From contig JBJZOS010000011.1 in NCBI GenBank assembly GCA_046269235.1, positions 13,019 to 77,018 of the forward strand: 64,000 nucleotides of DNA, written 5' to 3'. The translations under genes and the position numbers were made by a program. Every line of letters starts with the position of its first letter. Position 1 is the stretch's first letter. The notes under the pieces are model-generated. The model was not told the DNA's origin, searched no databases, and saw only the letters and a program-made list of their open reading frames with translations. The DNA comes from Soonwooa sp032078105. GTDB taxonomy: Bacteria > Bacteroidota > Bacteroidia > Flavobacteriales > Weeksellaceae. Below, piece after piece: positions 51,053-59,985 of this stretch.

Positions 51053-51483
51053 TAGAGAATTGGAGATTTGAGGTGCTAAACTTTAAATATTAAACTTGAA
51101 ACCTAAAAACTATAATTTATAAATTGCTATTCTTAAAAAGTTGCACATTACATCGGTTCGAGTGGGAAGCGTATCGATATTTTTTTTAAAAAAACTAATA
51201 AATTTTCTTCACAAAATTCTCCATGTTTTGGTCCCTTAGAAAACTAATAAACAAGGTATTTAAACAAAGCATTAGATAGCCAAAACTATGAAATATTTTC
51301 ATCAAAAATTCAAAAAAATATTAACATCAAAGTTATGGAAAAAAGTAAGATAAGATAGTAAATCGAATAAAAAACATTAAAGAATAAGACCAAATCTTGT
51401 ATAATATAATTTTACACAAGTTTTAATTTAAGCTAAATTTTCTGCTTATATGACCTTGTTATACTCCCCAAAGCAACGAAGCT
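51053..51483. other. 431-bp gap upstream of the DnaE-like gene
   Basis: Very AT-rich and without a recognisable gene, RNA or strong hairpin. It presumably holds the dnaE-like promoter on the minus strand. Stops occur in all frames. Confidence 0.4.
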
Positions 51484-51960
51484 TCAGATCAAAAAACTAT
51501 CGTCTTTGACAACTACAACGCCACCCATCTTCTTCGGAGGCATGATTTGGATGTCACTGAATTTTACAATGCATTTGCCGTTTATCCTTCCATTTTGGTT
51601 TGAAAAATTAATTTGATACTTCTGAGTTTTGTCCATTATTTTGACTTCAGCATTCGCTAAATATTGATTGTTATTAGCTTTAGAAAATTTCAAAAACTTA
51701 ACATACATATTCGGATATTGTTTCTCAGAAATTATTTTTTTGAAATCGTCGGTCATAACTGGGTTTTTACAATCGAATCCAATGACTTTAATTTCGAGTT
51801 CGGGAAGTTGTGTTTTGCTAAAATCGATATTATTGCTATCATTAGAAATGTCATTAACACATTTGAAGCTATTGATGTTGGTTTAGCCATTTATTTCAAT
51901 AAAATATTGCTGTCCGAATATCATCAAATCAGCAAAAGAAAAAATGTATAAACGTTTCAT
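51484..51960 (-). pseudogene. YceI-like secreted lipocalin-fold protein, interrupted
   Basis: A single frame from ATG 51960 to the stop at 51484 (158 codons) is broken by TAA at 51885-51883 (codon 26). It reads MKRLYIFSFADLMIFGQQYF-IEING, stop, TNINSFKCVNDIS ... PELEIKVIGFDCKNPVMTDD, FKKIISEKQYPNMYVKFLKF ... FSDIQIMPPKKMGGVVVVKD. The M-x-D-D-F-x-K-x-x-x-x-K-x-Y-P-x-x-x-F and P-x-K-M-G-G patterns are those of YceI proteins, which bind isoprenoid-like lipids in the periplasm. AAA to TAA would explain the stop. The signal peptide is also poor, so decay is likely. Confidence 0.75.
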
Positions 51961-52144
51961 TTTAATAAAAAATAAAAGAAGGAAGCTGTCCGAGAATTAA
52001 TCTTACCTCTAACACAAACAATATAAACTATCAATTATTTAGAATGAAATAGCCGCTTCTAGAACTAGGCCATTGATTTTTCCGTCGTACAAAACACTTG
52101 TCCAGACCTGACATTAGCACAAGATGTAACTATTACATTTCCAA

Positions 52145-52390
52145 TTACATAACAATATTAAAACCAGCTCTGTCACCCTCATAGAAATCTAATCTCTGTG
52201 TTTGCGCCGTATTATAAACCGAACCTTTCAGACGAATTCTCAGATCATTGCTAACTTGCTTGTCATAACCAATTTTTGCGTTGGCTGAAGGGCTTGTTGC
52301 GCCGGTAGCATTTTGGTTAAGTCGGCCGTTAGTAACACCTGCCCTTCCTACAAAACCATTTCTTTGATAATATATTTCTGCAAACACCAT
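52145..52390 (-). pseudogene. Outer-membrane barrel protein, internal fragment
   Basis: 81 codons reading MVFAEIYYQRNGFVGRAGVT, NGRLNQNATGATSPSANAKI, GYDKQVSNDLRIRLKGSVYN and FYEGDRAGFNIVM. This looks like part of the strand-rich body of a Bacteroidota outer-membrane protein (pattern F-x-G-R-x-G-V-T-N-G-R-L-N-Q, then K-x-G-Y-D-K-Q...D-L-R-x-R-L-x-G-S). No signal peptide, no N-terminal or full C-terminal part was found. A short tail in another frame, VLYDGKINGLVLEAAISF, lies downstream at about 52047-52112. Fragment of a decayed gene, next to the broken YceI gene on the same strand. Confidence 0.6.
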
Positions 52391-52571
52391 AGTTGCATAT
52401 CGAATACGGTTAATGAGCAGCTAAACGGCTACTTTTCGCTGCGAAATCTCTTGCTAGCTCCTCAGAAAGCGCATGTTATCGGACAAAACCAATATTGTTA
52501 CAATTTGTATCTAAAATCATTTCACTAATAGATATAAAACATACTAATTTTGAAATTTAATTTTCAACTTA

Positions 52572-53726
52572 ATGATGGATCGTGCAATTGTACATATGGA
52601 TTTGGATACTTTTTTTGTATCATGCGAGAGACGGAACAATTCTAAACTTAATGGTATCCCTGTGATAATCGGTGGTGGCGATCGTGGTGTGGTGGCGTCT
52701 TGTTCTTATGAAGCTCGTAGATTTGGGGTGCGTTCTGCAATGCCTATTCGTATGGCGATGAAACTTTGTCCCGATGCAAAAATTATCCGTGGAGATCAAG
52801 AATTGTACTCTAATTTATCACACCTCGTAACCGAAATTATTCAAGAAAAAGTTCCGGTGATGGAAAAAGCGAGCATTGATGAATTTTACCTTGATTTATC
52901 TGGAATGGACAAGTTTTTCGGGTGCTATCAATGGACGACAGAAATTGCGGAGGCAGTAAAAAAAGAAGCTGGTTTGCCTATCAGTTTTGCATTATCTACC
53001 AACAAAACCGTTTCTAAAATCGGAACTGGAGAAGCTAAACCTCTAGGGAAATTGGAAATCAAAGAAGCTTTAGTAAAAGCTTTTCTGAATCCTTTATCGA
53101 TTAAAAAAATTCCCATGGTGGGAAATGTCACATTCCAATTACTGTCAAGAATTGGTATTAGAACGATAAAAACTTTGTCGGAGATGCCTGTGCATGTGCT
53201 TCAACAGATGATTGGTAAAAACGGTACCGAACTTTGGAAAAAAGCCAATGGAATTGATGAAAATCCCGTAATTCCTTATTCTGAGAGAAAATCGATTTCC
53301 ACAGAACGAACATTCACCAACGATACCATGGATATTGTAGCTATAAAAGGTTTAATATCTGGTATGGCAGAGCAACTAGCATATCAACTTCGGAAAGAAA
53401 AATGGCTGACTTCTACTGTAACTTTGAAAATTCGCTACGCCAATTTCGATACCGAAACCAAACAATGCAGAGTCGCTTATACGGCTGTAGATCATACTTT
53501 GTCGAGGGTTGCTTTGGATCTTTTCGAGAAATTATATACCCGAAGAATGCGTTTGCGATTGGTCGGACTTCGGTTTACGAATCTTGTTCACGGTGAACAT
53601 CAAATGGATTTATTTGAAGATACCGAAGAGCTAATCAACCTCTATCAAAGCATGGATTATCTCAAAAATAGGTTTGGCTCCAACGCAGTCGGTCGAGCAG
53701 CGGGTTTCAATGTGTTGAAAGTATAA
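52572..53726 (+). CDS. dinB: DNA polymerase IV (Y-family translesion polymerase)
   Basis: 384 residues. Catalytic acidic residues Asp10 in HMDLDTFFVSCERR and Asp103/Glu104 in ASIDEFYLDLSGMD. Helix-hairpin-helix block KKIPMVGNVTFQLLSRIGIR and little-finger domain (about 240-345). The end NRFGSNAVGRAAGFNVLKV carries no obvious QxxLxLF-type clamp-binding motif at the very C terminus, but HQMDLFED at about 345-352 (Q-x-D-L-F) fits an internal beta-clamp site. Divergent from the DnaE-like polymerase gene. Two adjacent ATGs start the frame; either may be used. Confidence 0.93.
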   Translation: MMDRAIVHMDLDTFFVSCERRNNSKLNGIPVIIGGGDRGVVASCSYEARRFGVRSAMPIRMAMKLCPDAKIIRGDQELYSNLSHLVTEIIQEKVPVMEKASIDEFYLDLSGMDKFFGCYQWTTEIAEAVKKEAGLPISFALSTNKTVSKIGTGEAKPLGKLEIKEALVKAFLNPLSIKKIPMVGNVTFQLLSRIGIRTIKTLSEMPVHVLQQMIGKNGTELWKKANGIDENPVIPYSERKSISTERTFTNDTMDIVAIKGLISGMAEQLAYQLRKEKWLTSTVTLKIRYANFDTETKQCRVAYTAVDHTLSRVALDLFEKLYTRRMRLRLVGLRFTNLVHGEHQMDLFEDTEELINLYQSMDYLKNRFGSNAVGRAAGFNVLKV

Positions 53727-53768
53727 ATTTTTAATGCTGAGAACTTCCTGTTTCGAGACACTCTGGAT

Positions 53769-53789
53769 AAAACGAATGTCGTTTTTTTT
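53769..53789 (+). terminator. Terminator of dinB
   Basis: AAACGA / TCGTTT stem with ATG loop followed by T's (to 53789), 43 bp after the stop codon. Confidence 0.7.
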
Positions 53790-53982
53790 AATTAAAACAT
53801 CTAACTTTTAATATTAATTCTTTTTTGTTTTATCGAGCATAATCTGCAATGTATATTGAGCGCCAAGACTAAAAATATAGCCGATAGTGGGATTAGTTCT
53901 TAAAAAACAATTTAGTTTTCAAAGTATATAAAATTCTGTTCCGATAAAAATGCGTAAATTGGCTCAATTTTAATGCTAAGAA

Positions 53983-56121
53983 ATGAAAAGTAAACTTCTA
54001 TTATCAGCAATCTTACTACCTGCCGCAATGGCTTTTGCCCAACAATACGGCGGTATGTGGATGCCTACAGAACTTAATGAAAAGGAAATGAAAGATTTGG
54101 GTATGAAAATCTCTGCAAAAGATATTTTTGACCCTAATAAAGCGAGCATCAAAGATGCTGTGGTACAGTTCGATGGTGGATGTACTGCCGAAGTTATCTC
54201 AGGGCAAGGTTTATTATTGACCAATCACCACTGTGGTTATGATAATATTCAGTCACATTCGACGGTAGAAAATGATCTTTTAACGAATGGTTTTTGGGCT
54301 AAAAATATGCAAGGAGAACTTCCAAATCCTGGCGTAACTGTAGACTTCATCGCGGACATCAAAGAGGTGACACCCCAGATTTTGACTGGTACAGATGGAC
54401 TAACTGGCGCTGCTCTGGATGCGAAAGTTAAACAAAATACAGAGGCCTACATCACTTCCCAAAAAGTTGAAAACTATCAAAAAGTTATTGTAAAATCGAT
54501 GTATTACGGTAACAAATATTATGCTTACGTTATCGAGACCTACAAAGACATTCGTCTAGTTGGCGCACCACCGCAAAGCATTGGTAAATTCGGAAGCGAT
54601 ACTGACAACTGGGTTTGGCCACGCCACACAGGCGATTTCTCAATGTTTAGAATCTATGCTGACAAAAATAACAAGCCTGCAGAATATTCGAAAGATAACG
54701 TGCCCTACAAACCAAAACACTTCTTGCCGATTTCTATCAAAGATAAACAAGAGAATGATTTCACATTTGTATTTGGCTTCCCAGGAAGAACAACCGAATA
54801 TCTTCCAGCTATTGCTGTAGAAAAAATCATGAACGATACCGATCCTGCAATGATTTCAGTGCGCGATGTGACCTTGAAAGTTCTTGACGAAAAAATGAGA
54901 GTAGACAATGCAACAAGAATTAAATACGCTTCCAAATATGCGCGTATCGCCAACTCTTGGAAAAAATGGATTGGCGAGGTCGAAGGTCTTAAAAAATCAA
55001 ATGCAGTTGGTAAAAAACAACAATACGAGCAATCTTTGATTTCGAAAAACCCTCAAATAAAAGCAACAATTGACGGATTAAACAAAGCTTATAACGAACA
55101 AGCACCTTACGCCCTTAACAGAGCTTATTATTCTGAATTACCACGAAATGCTGAGACGCTAGCCTTGGCAAGTTTGTTCTCTAGCTATGTTGAAGCTGTT
55201 GACAACGGGACTTTCAATGTGAAGTCTTTGGACGGTTTCAAAACCAGATTGTCAGATATCTACAAAGATTATGAAAGCGATTTGGACGCCAAAGTAACGG
55301 CTCAAGTTTTGGCCTTGTATGCTACTAAATCTGCACCTCAGTTTTTACCAAGTGGTTTAGAAAAGTTTAAAGATGCAAAAGCGAATGTTGCCGTACTAGA
55401 AAACTATGCTAAAAACTCGATTATCACAGGCCAAGCCCATGTAAACGGCGCAACAACTTATAGTGACATCAACAAAGTATTTGCTGACCAAGCGAGCCTT
55501 GTTAAAGCTTTGAAAAACGATCCTTTAATCCAACTTTGGAACAATATTAAAGGCGCTTATGTTAGCACAACACACAGCAAAGTTACAAGTCTACAAGCTG
55601 AGATCGATGCCTTGCAAAAGACTTTTATGGCACAACAAATGGCAACGGATAAAGACAGAAAATTCTTCCCAGATGCTAATTCAACACTTCGTGTAACTTA
55701 TGGAAAAGTAAAAGGCTCTAATCCTCGCGATGCTGTTAGCTACGGTTACAAGACAAACCTAGCTGGCGTTATGGAAAAATATGTTCCTGGAGATTACGAA
55801 TTTGACGTTCCTAAAAAGTTGATCAGTCTTTATAATACTAAAAATTACGGAATCTACAAGGACAAAACTGGCGACGTCCCTGTTAACTTTACAGCGACCA
55901 ATCATACAACAGGCGGTAATTCGGGCTCACCTGCTTTAGACGCTTATGGTAACTTGGTTGGTCTTAATTTTGACAGACAATGGGAAGGCACAATGAGTGA
56001 CATCAACTATGATCCGAAATTCAGTCGTAACATTATGGTGGACACCAAATACATCTTGTTTATCGTTGATAAATTTGCAGATGCTAAATGGCTTCTTAAC
56101 GAAATGAAAATTATTAAATAG
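53983..56121 (+). CDS. dpp11: Asp/Glu-specific dipeptidyl-peptidase 11 (peptidase S46)
   Basis: 712-residue periplasmic or surface serine exopeptidase that removes dipeptides from the N terminus of peptides. Signal peptide MKSKLLLSAILLPAAMAFAQ. Chymotrypsin-like triad: His in LLTNHHCGYDN (82/83), Asp218 in PRHTGDFSMFRIY, Ser647 in TTGGNSGSPALDA. Specificity: 18 residues after the serine lies Arg665 (GLNFDRQWEG); Arg at this place defines DPP11 with acidic P1 preference, while DPP7 has Gly. The family allows asaccharolytic Bacteroidota such as Porphyromonas to feed on peptides. Single-gene unit with a strong terminator. Confidence 0.93.
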   Translation: MKSKLLLSAILLPAAMAFAQQYGGMWMPTELNEKEMKDLGMKISAKDIFDPNKASIKDAVVQFDGGCTAEVISGQGLLLTNHHCGYDNIQSHSTVENDLLTNGFWAKNMQGELPNPGVTVDFIADIKEVTPQILTGTDGLTGAALDAKVKQNTEAYITSQKVENYQKVIVKSMYYGNKYYAYVIETYKDIRLVGAPPQSIGKFGSDTDNWVWPRHTGDFSMFRIYADKNNKPAEYSKDNVPYKPKHFLPISIKDKQENDFTFVFGFPGRTTEYLPAIAVEKIMNDTDPAMISVRDVTLKVLDEKMRVDNATRIKYASKYARIANSWKKWIGEVEGLKKSNAVGKKQQYEQSLISKNPQIKATIDGLNKAYNEQAPYALNRAYYSELPRNAETLALASLFSSYVEAVDNGTFNVKSLDGFKTRLSDIYKDYESDLDAKVTAQVLALYATKSAPQFLPSGLEKFKDAKANVAVLENYAKNSIITGQAHVNGATTYSDINKVFADQASLVKALKNDPLIQLWNNIKGAYVSTTHSKVTSLQAEIDALQKTFMAQQMATDKDRKFFPDANSTLRVTYGKVKGSNPRDAVSYGYKTNLAGVMEKYVPGDYEFDVPKKLISLYNTKNYGIYKDKTGDVPVNFTATNHTTGGNSGSPALDAYGNLVGLNFDRQWEGTMSDINYDPKFSRNIMVDTKYILFIVDKFADAKWLLNEMKIIK

Positions 56122-56161
56122 TTTTTAAAATACGATTACAAGTATTAGATAATATTTTCTT

Positions 56162-56200
56162 AACATTGTCAAGGCGAAAGCTTTGACAATGTTTTTTTTT
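56162..56200 (+). terminator. Terminator of dpp11
   Basis: A stem of 14 pairs (11 perfect at the base, then a GGC/GCT helix closed by a GAAA tetraloop) and nine T's. It contains the TTG (56183) and ATG (56189) that would extend the next gene, which argues against those starts. Confidence 0.93.
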
Positions 56201-56203
56201 ATA

Positions 56204-57220
56204 GTGAGCGCAAAATCTATCTTTTATAAATCGGCTTCAATTTTTTTGAGTTCTTTTTCTTTGGAGACACTTGCAAAGTATCCTCCTTACCGAGATCTAG
56301 TTATTGTCTATCACAGCGTAAGTGACGAAAAGCTAAAACATGCCCAACACCTTTTCCCCTATCGAAGTTCGAAAACTTTTATTAAAGATGTGGACGAGCT
56401 TTCTAAAGCTTTTGACTTTATCGATTGGGAGACTTTTTTAGAAAGAAAAACAAGCAAAAATAAAACAGGAAAACCAAAACTATTATTGACTTTTGATGAT
56501 GGCTATTCTGATTTCCATGATGTCATCGCACCTATTTTAAAACAAAAAGGAATCTACGCGATCAACTTTATCAATCCCAAATTTATTGATAATAAAGACC
56601 TCATGTGGCGGTGTAAAGCAAGTCTTTTGATTTCAAAAATTGAAGAAAATAAAGATCTTCTACAACAGATTTCAAGTTTTAAAAGTTTACAACTAAATCC
56701 AGTTGTGTCGGATATCAAAAAAAATCTTCTTTCCATTAAATTTGAAAATCAAAATCTTCTGGATGAGATTGCAACTTTTTTGAACATCGATTTTAAAACC
56801 TATCTAGCGCAAAATAAAGTCTATCTCACGACGCCTGAATTATTAAAATTAAAACAAGATGGCTTTGGGATCTCGTCGCACGGCTGGGATCATCCTTTGT
56901 ATCACGAATTAACTCTCGATGCGCAACTCGACAACACGCAAAAATCTTTGGATTTTCTAGAAAATCTAGGATTAAATAACGATTCGTTTGCGTTTCCATT
57001 CACGGACTTTCGGGTAAAAAATGATTTTTTCGAAACTCTTTCTAAAGCCAATCCACAACTTCGATACACTTTTGGCGCCGCTGGCCTTAAGCTCGATTCG
57101 CGCTTCAAAAACCTGCAAAGAATTCCCTTGGAAGTCGAAAATTATTCAGCAAAACAAGTCATCAAAAACGAAATCATCTATTACAACTTTCTGAAATTAA
57201 TTGGCAAGCAACGAATTTGA
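56204..57220 (+). CDS. Polysaccharide deacetylase family protein (NodB homology)
   Basis: 338 residues if started at GTG 56204; an ATG at 56189 and TTG at 56183 lie inside the preceding terminator. The NodB-type catalytic motif is LLTFDDGYSDFHD (catalytic and metal Asp) and the second metal motif SSHGWDHP (His, His), with an end motif AFPFTDFRVKNDFF in place of the usual R-x-P-Y/F-G. Members remove N- or O-acetyl groups from envelope polysaccharides. There is no clear signal peptide; the first residues after the GTG (SAKSIFYKSASIFLSSFSLE) are only weakly hydrophobic. The downstream GNAT protein gene, 70 bp on, may act on the same glycan. Confidence 0.82.
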   Translation: MSAKSIFYKSASIFLSSFSLETLAKYPPYRDLVIVYHSVSDEKLKHAQHLFPYRSSKTFIKDVDELSKAFDFIDWETFLERKTSKNKTGKPKLLLTFDDGYSDFHDVIAPILKQKGIYAINFINPKFIDNKDLMWRCKASLLISKIEENKDLLQQISSFKSLQLNPVVSDIKKNLLSIKFENQNLLDEIATFLNIDFKTYLAQNKVYLTTPELLKLKQDGFGISSHGWDHPLYHELTLDAQLDNTQKSLDFLENLGLNNDSFAFPFTDFRVKNDFFETLSKANPQLRYTFGAAGLKLDSRFKNLQRIPLEVENYSAKQVIKNEIIYYNFLKLIGKQRI

Positions 57221-57275
57221 TTAGAAGTCATCAGCCTTTTCCGATGATTAGTTTCGTTTTAAAAAGCAAGTTTGT

Positions 57276-57283
57276 TATATTTG
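57276..57283 (+). promoter_or_regulatory. -7 element of the GNAT-protein gene
   Basis: TATATTTG (TAnnTTTG) 8 bp before the TTG at 57291. With such a short distance a leaderless or GTG (57300) start is likely. No strict TTTG -33 element at 17-20 bp. Confidence 0.45.
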
Positions 57284-57290
57284 TTTAAAA

Positions 57291-58373
57291 TTGAAAACTG
57301 TGATAGAAATTGTCGGACTTAACAAAAAACAACTTAAAGGATTTACAACTTCAGAAGCCTTTAGTAAGTTTGAGTTTGCGCCAATTTCTGAACTTCGTGA
57401 AATCTCGCACATCGCCAATCCTCGTGCAACCGACGAGGACATTTTATTATTTTTAGCCTACGAAGGCGAGGAACTTACGGGTTATCTCGGGATTTTGCCA
57501 GATGACATCGCAAAAGCAAACGGCGAAGTTTTGCATTTCGGATGGTTTTCAACGTTATACGTCAGCGAAAAACATCGCGGCAAACAAATTGCGCAAAAAC
57601 TCCTATACGCGGCCGAAGCTGCTTACAATGGAAGAATGATGATCACCGAATTCACGGATAGTGCGCATGGACTTTATAAAAAGATAGGTCTTTTTGACGA
57701 TCTCGCCCCTAAGCAAGCCGTTCGATATTATTTTAAATCCAATCTTGCAGAAATTTTACCTGCAAAAAAAGAAGTTTTTAATCGAAACAAAAAGTGGATT
57801 TTAAGATTTGACAAATTAATAAATCCTGTCATTCCTTATATTTCAAAATCATCAAAATTAAATTATTCTATCGCTTATAATTGGGATGACGAATTAAAAA
57901 CTTTCATTGATAAACAAGAAAAAAATCCATTACACAGAAGCTCAAAAGACTTCGAATGGATCTTGAAACATCCGTGGCTTTCTACCCAAAAAGAGCAGCC
58001 AAATTATTTGTTTTCATCTTATTCTGCATCCTATCAAATGTTTTGGGTAAAGCTTCATGAAGACGGTATTTTGAAAACTTGTTTTTTATGTTCTATCCGA
58101 AATTCGCATCTTAAAGTTCTTTATTATTTTGCGGACGATATATCGAAAGTTGCAATGTCACTTTCTGCCATTATCAAAAATTACAAAGTGAAAATGATGA
58201 CCATCTATGACGATCAACTTAATGAAGAATTAGCAAAAGGACACACGGTTAAAGCTTTATACAAAAGATATTTCAAAAGAAATTACCTTATCACCAAAAC
58301 GCTAAAACAAGAACTTGAGGACGATTTTCAATATGATTTCGCAGATGGCGATGGCGATTTTAGCTTTACTTAG
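57291..58373 (+). CDS. GNAT-family acyltransferase with C-terminal extension
   Basis: About 360 residues; there is no ATG, the start is TTG 57291 or GTG 57300. The GNAT core is visible at about residues 50-145: ATDEDILLFLAYEGEELTGY, the acetyl-CoA loop STLYVSEKHRGKQIAQKLLY (R-G-K-x-I-A/G) and TEFTDSAHGLYKKIGLFDDL. The C-terminal 200 residues form a second domain of unknown type, perhaps a degenerate second GNAT fold as in FemX-like proteins. It lies 70 bp after the deacetylase gene, so envelope-glycan modification is a fair guess. Its last 4 bp overlap the convergent DUF5723 gene. Confidence 0.75.
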   Translation: MKTVIEIVGLNKKQLKGFTTSEAFSKFEFAPISELREISHIANPRATDEDILLFLAYEGEELTGYLGILPDDIAKANGEVLHFGWFSTLYVSEKHRGKQIAQKLLYAAEAAYNGRMMITEFTDSAHGLYKKIGLFDDLAPKQAVRYYFKSNLAEILPAKKEVFNRNKKWILRFDKLINPVIPYISKSSKLNYSIAYNWDDELKTFIDKQEKNPLHRSSKDFEWILKHPWLSTQKEQPNYLFSSYSASYQMFWVKLHEDGILKTCFLCSIRNSHLKVLYYFADDISKVAMSLSAIIKNYKVKMMTIYDDQLNEELAKGHTVKALYKRYFKRNYLITKTLKQELEDDFQYDFADGDGDFSFT

Positions 58374-59814
58374 TCACAGTTACATTTTGCACGTCGATGT
58401 CTTTTGAAGTCGTTATCCCAAAATGTATACAGCTTTAATCCTATAAAAAAATTGGCGGCGTGTAATTTTTTATGATTAAAAAAGAGTGGAAAAATATTTT
58501 CGCTTCCCAAAATAAGCGGACCAAGACGTAGATAAGCGCCAAATTGTAAATTTTTATAATCATTCAAAGAGGTCGAAAAACCATATGCAATTGCAGTTTT
58601 CTGAACTGAATAAGTTGCTGAAAAAGCATTAATTCTTTTAAGACTATTTTCAAAAATTGGTGTACGTTGTATCCAATTAAAGCTTAAATAGTGATTCGGT
58701 TTTATATTTTTACTCAAAGCTAAATGAATACTTGTTGGCAGCCCGATTTTGAAACCGTCAGAAATATGAGATTTATTGGGATCACCATAGACTTCGTTGC
58801 TTAACAATCCTAAATACTGCTTAATCGACTTGAACTTGGTATTACTAAAATTTAAATTATCATCTAACAAAATTTTTGTATCGCCGATAACACATGATTT
58901 TCACCATTAAATTTAACATAACCAATATCCAAAATATTAAAATCTACCTTAAGATCATAAGCCTCGGAATCAGAAAATTTATTAATAAAACTTAAGCCTA
59001 AATCTAAGCCCAAACCACTTCCTTGTTGCTTAAAATCATATTTTTTGGTTTCGAAATTATAATTGGTTACGTAGCTTGCAGCAATGTCGTAACTGGTAGC
59101 TGTTGTCTGGTTTCGATCTTCCGCATTAACTTTTGTGCTTAGATATAAATCCTTATTATTCTGAAGATTATAAGCATCAAAACCAATTTCGTATTTTAGA
59201 TTAACACCAAAAACCCACTTGTAATCTGACTGTAGAAAAATCTCTGTTGCGAAATTTAATCCCAACTCGCCCCAGTTCATAAAACTGGTTTTGAACGGAT
59301 TTACAGCATATTCTGTTGGTCGTGACAAATTTTGATTCTGAAATCTAAAATAATTGTCAAAATCGATAACTGACGTTTGCGTTCTAAGTCTAGTGAAAAG
59401 TCCAATATTAAAATCGTTTTCCCCGATTTTTGATTTGAAAGAAAAGGACGGTCCCAATACATCAGAATTGAAGAAAAGCTTAGCTACGTCCTTATTGTAA
59501 TAATCTAAAATGTAGGTTTGACTAGCGCCTGTTACTCCGTCTTTAGTATCAGCAGCGACAATGTCCCCTTTTGTTAACCCCAATAAATTCCCTTTTGAAA
59601 TATATGCGTAATCATTGTAAACCTTAATATCTTCAGAAATTATTTGGACATCCCAAGGATTCGGGTTAAGATAAGTTTGTGTTGGAGACCGCGAGCTTGC
59701 ACTAATCCCGCTATAGATATCATTTGAAAATAATAGGTTTTGTTGTCCTTCTACTTTTTGTAAAATCAACAAAAACGTTATTAAAAACAGTTTAGATAAA
59801 ATCCGCTTTTCCAC
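58370..59814 (-). pseudogene. DUF5723 outer-membrane protein, single frameshift
   Basis: Two frames form one protein: a 5' part (signal peptide ILSKLFLITFLLILQKVEGQ, then SSRSPTQTYLNPNPWDVQII, VYNDYAYISKGNLLGL ... YVKFNGENHVLS) and a 3' part (LLDDNLNFSNTKFKSIKQYL ... KRHRRAKCNCD). Restoring one base at 58882-58886 gives HVLSGDTKILLDDN. DUF5723 proteins are Bacteroidota beta-barrels with a YLNP motif near the N terminus; role unknown. No ATG starts the frame: GTG 59814 or TTG 59838 are the options, and an ATG at 59816 sits in another frame and ends after 11 codons. So the 5' end could carry a second lesion. Confidence 0.75.
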
Positions 59815-59943
59815 ATTCAATTCCGCTGTGTAGTACAAACGAATTTAACAATAATTCCTATAATACATGAAAATAATTTAAGAAATTTTAAACTTAATTA
59901 AATCTAAATCTTATTTAATAAAAGCCTAACTAAACTCACATAT

Positions 59944-59983
59944 TTTTGGTCGCCCCTCCTATTTTTTGAGGGCACGACCAAAA
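59944..59983. terminator. Strong hairpin at the end of the ABC transporter operon
   Basis: TTTTGGTCG...CCCTC / GAGGG..CGACCAAAA: 14 pairs with a small internal loop, directly before the permease stop codon. There is no long T-run on either side, so transcript-end protection or termination are both possible. Confidence 0.6.
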
Positions 59984-59985
59984 TA

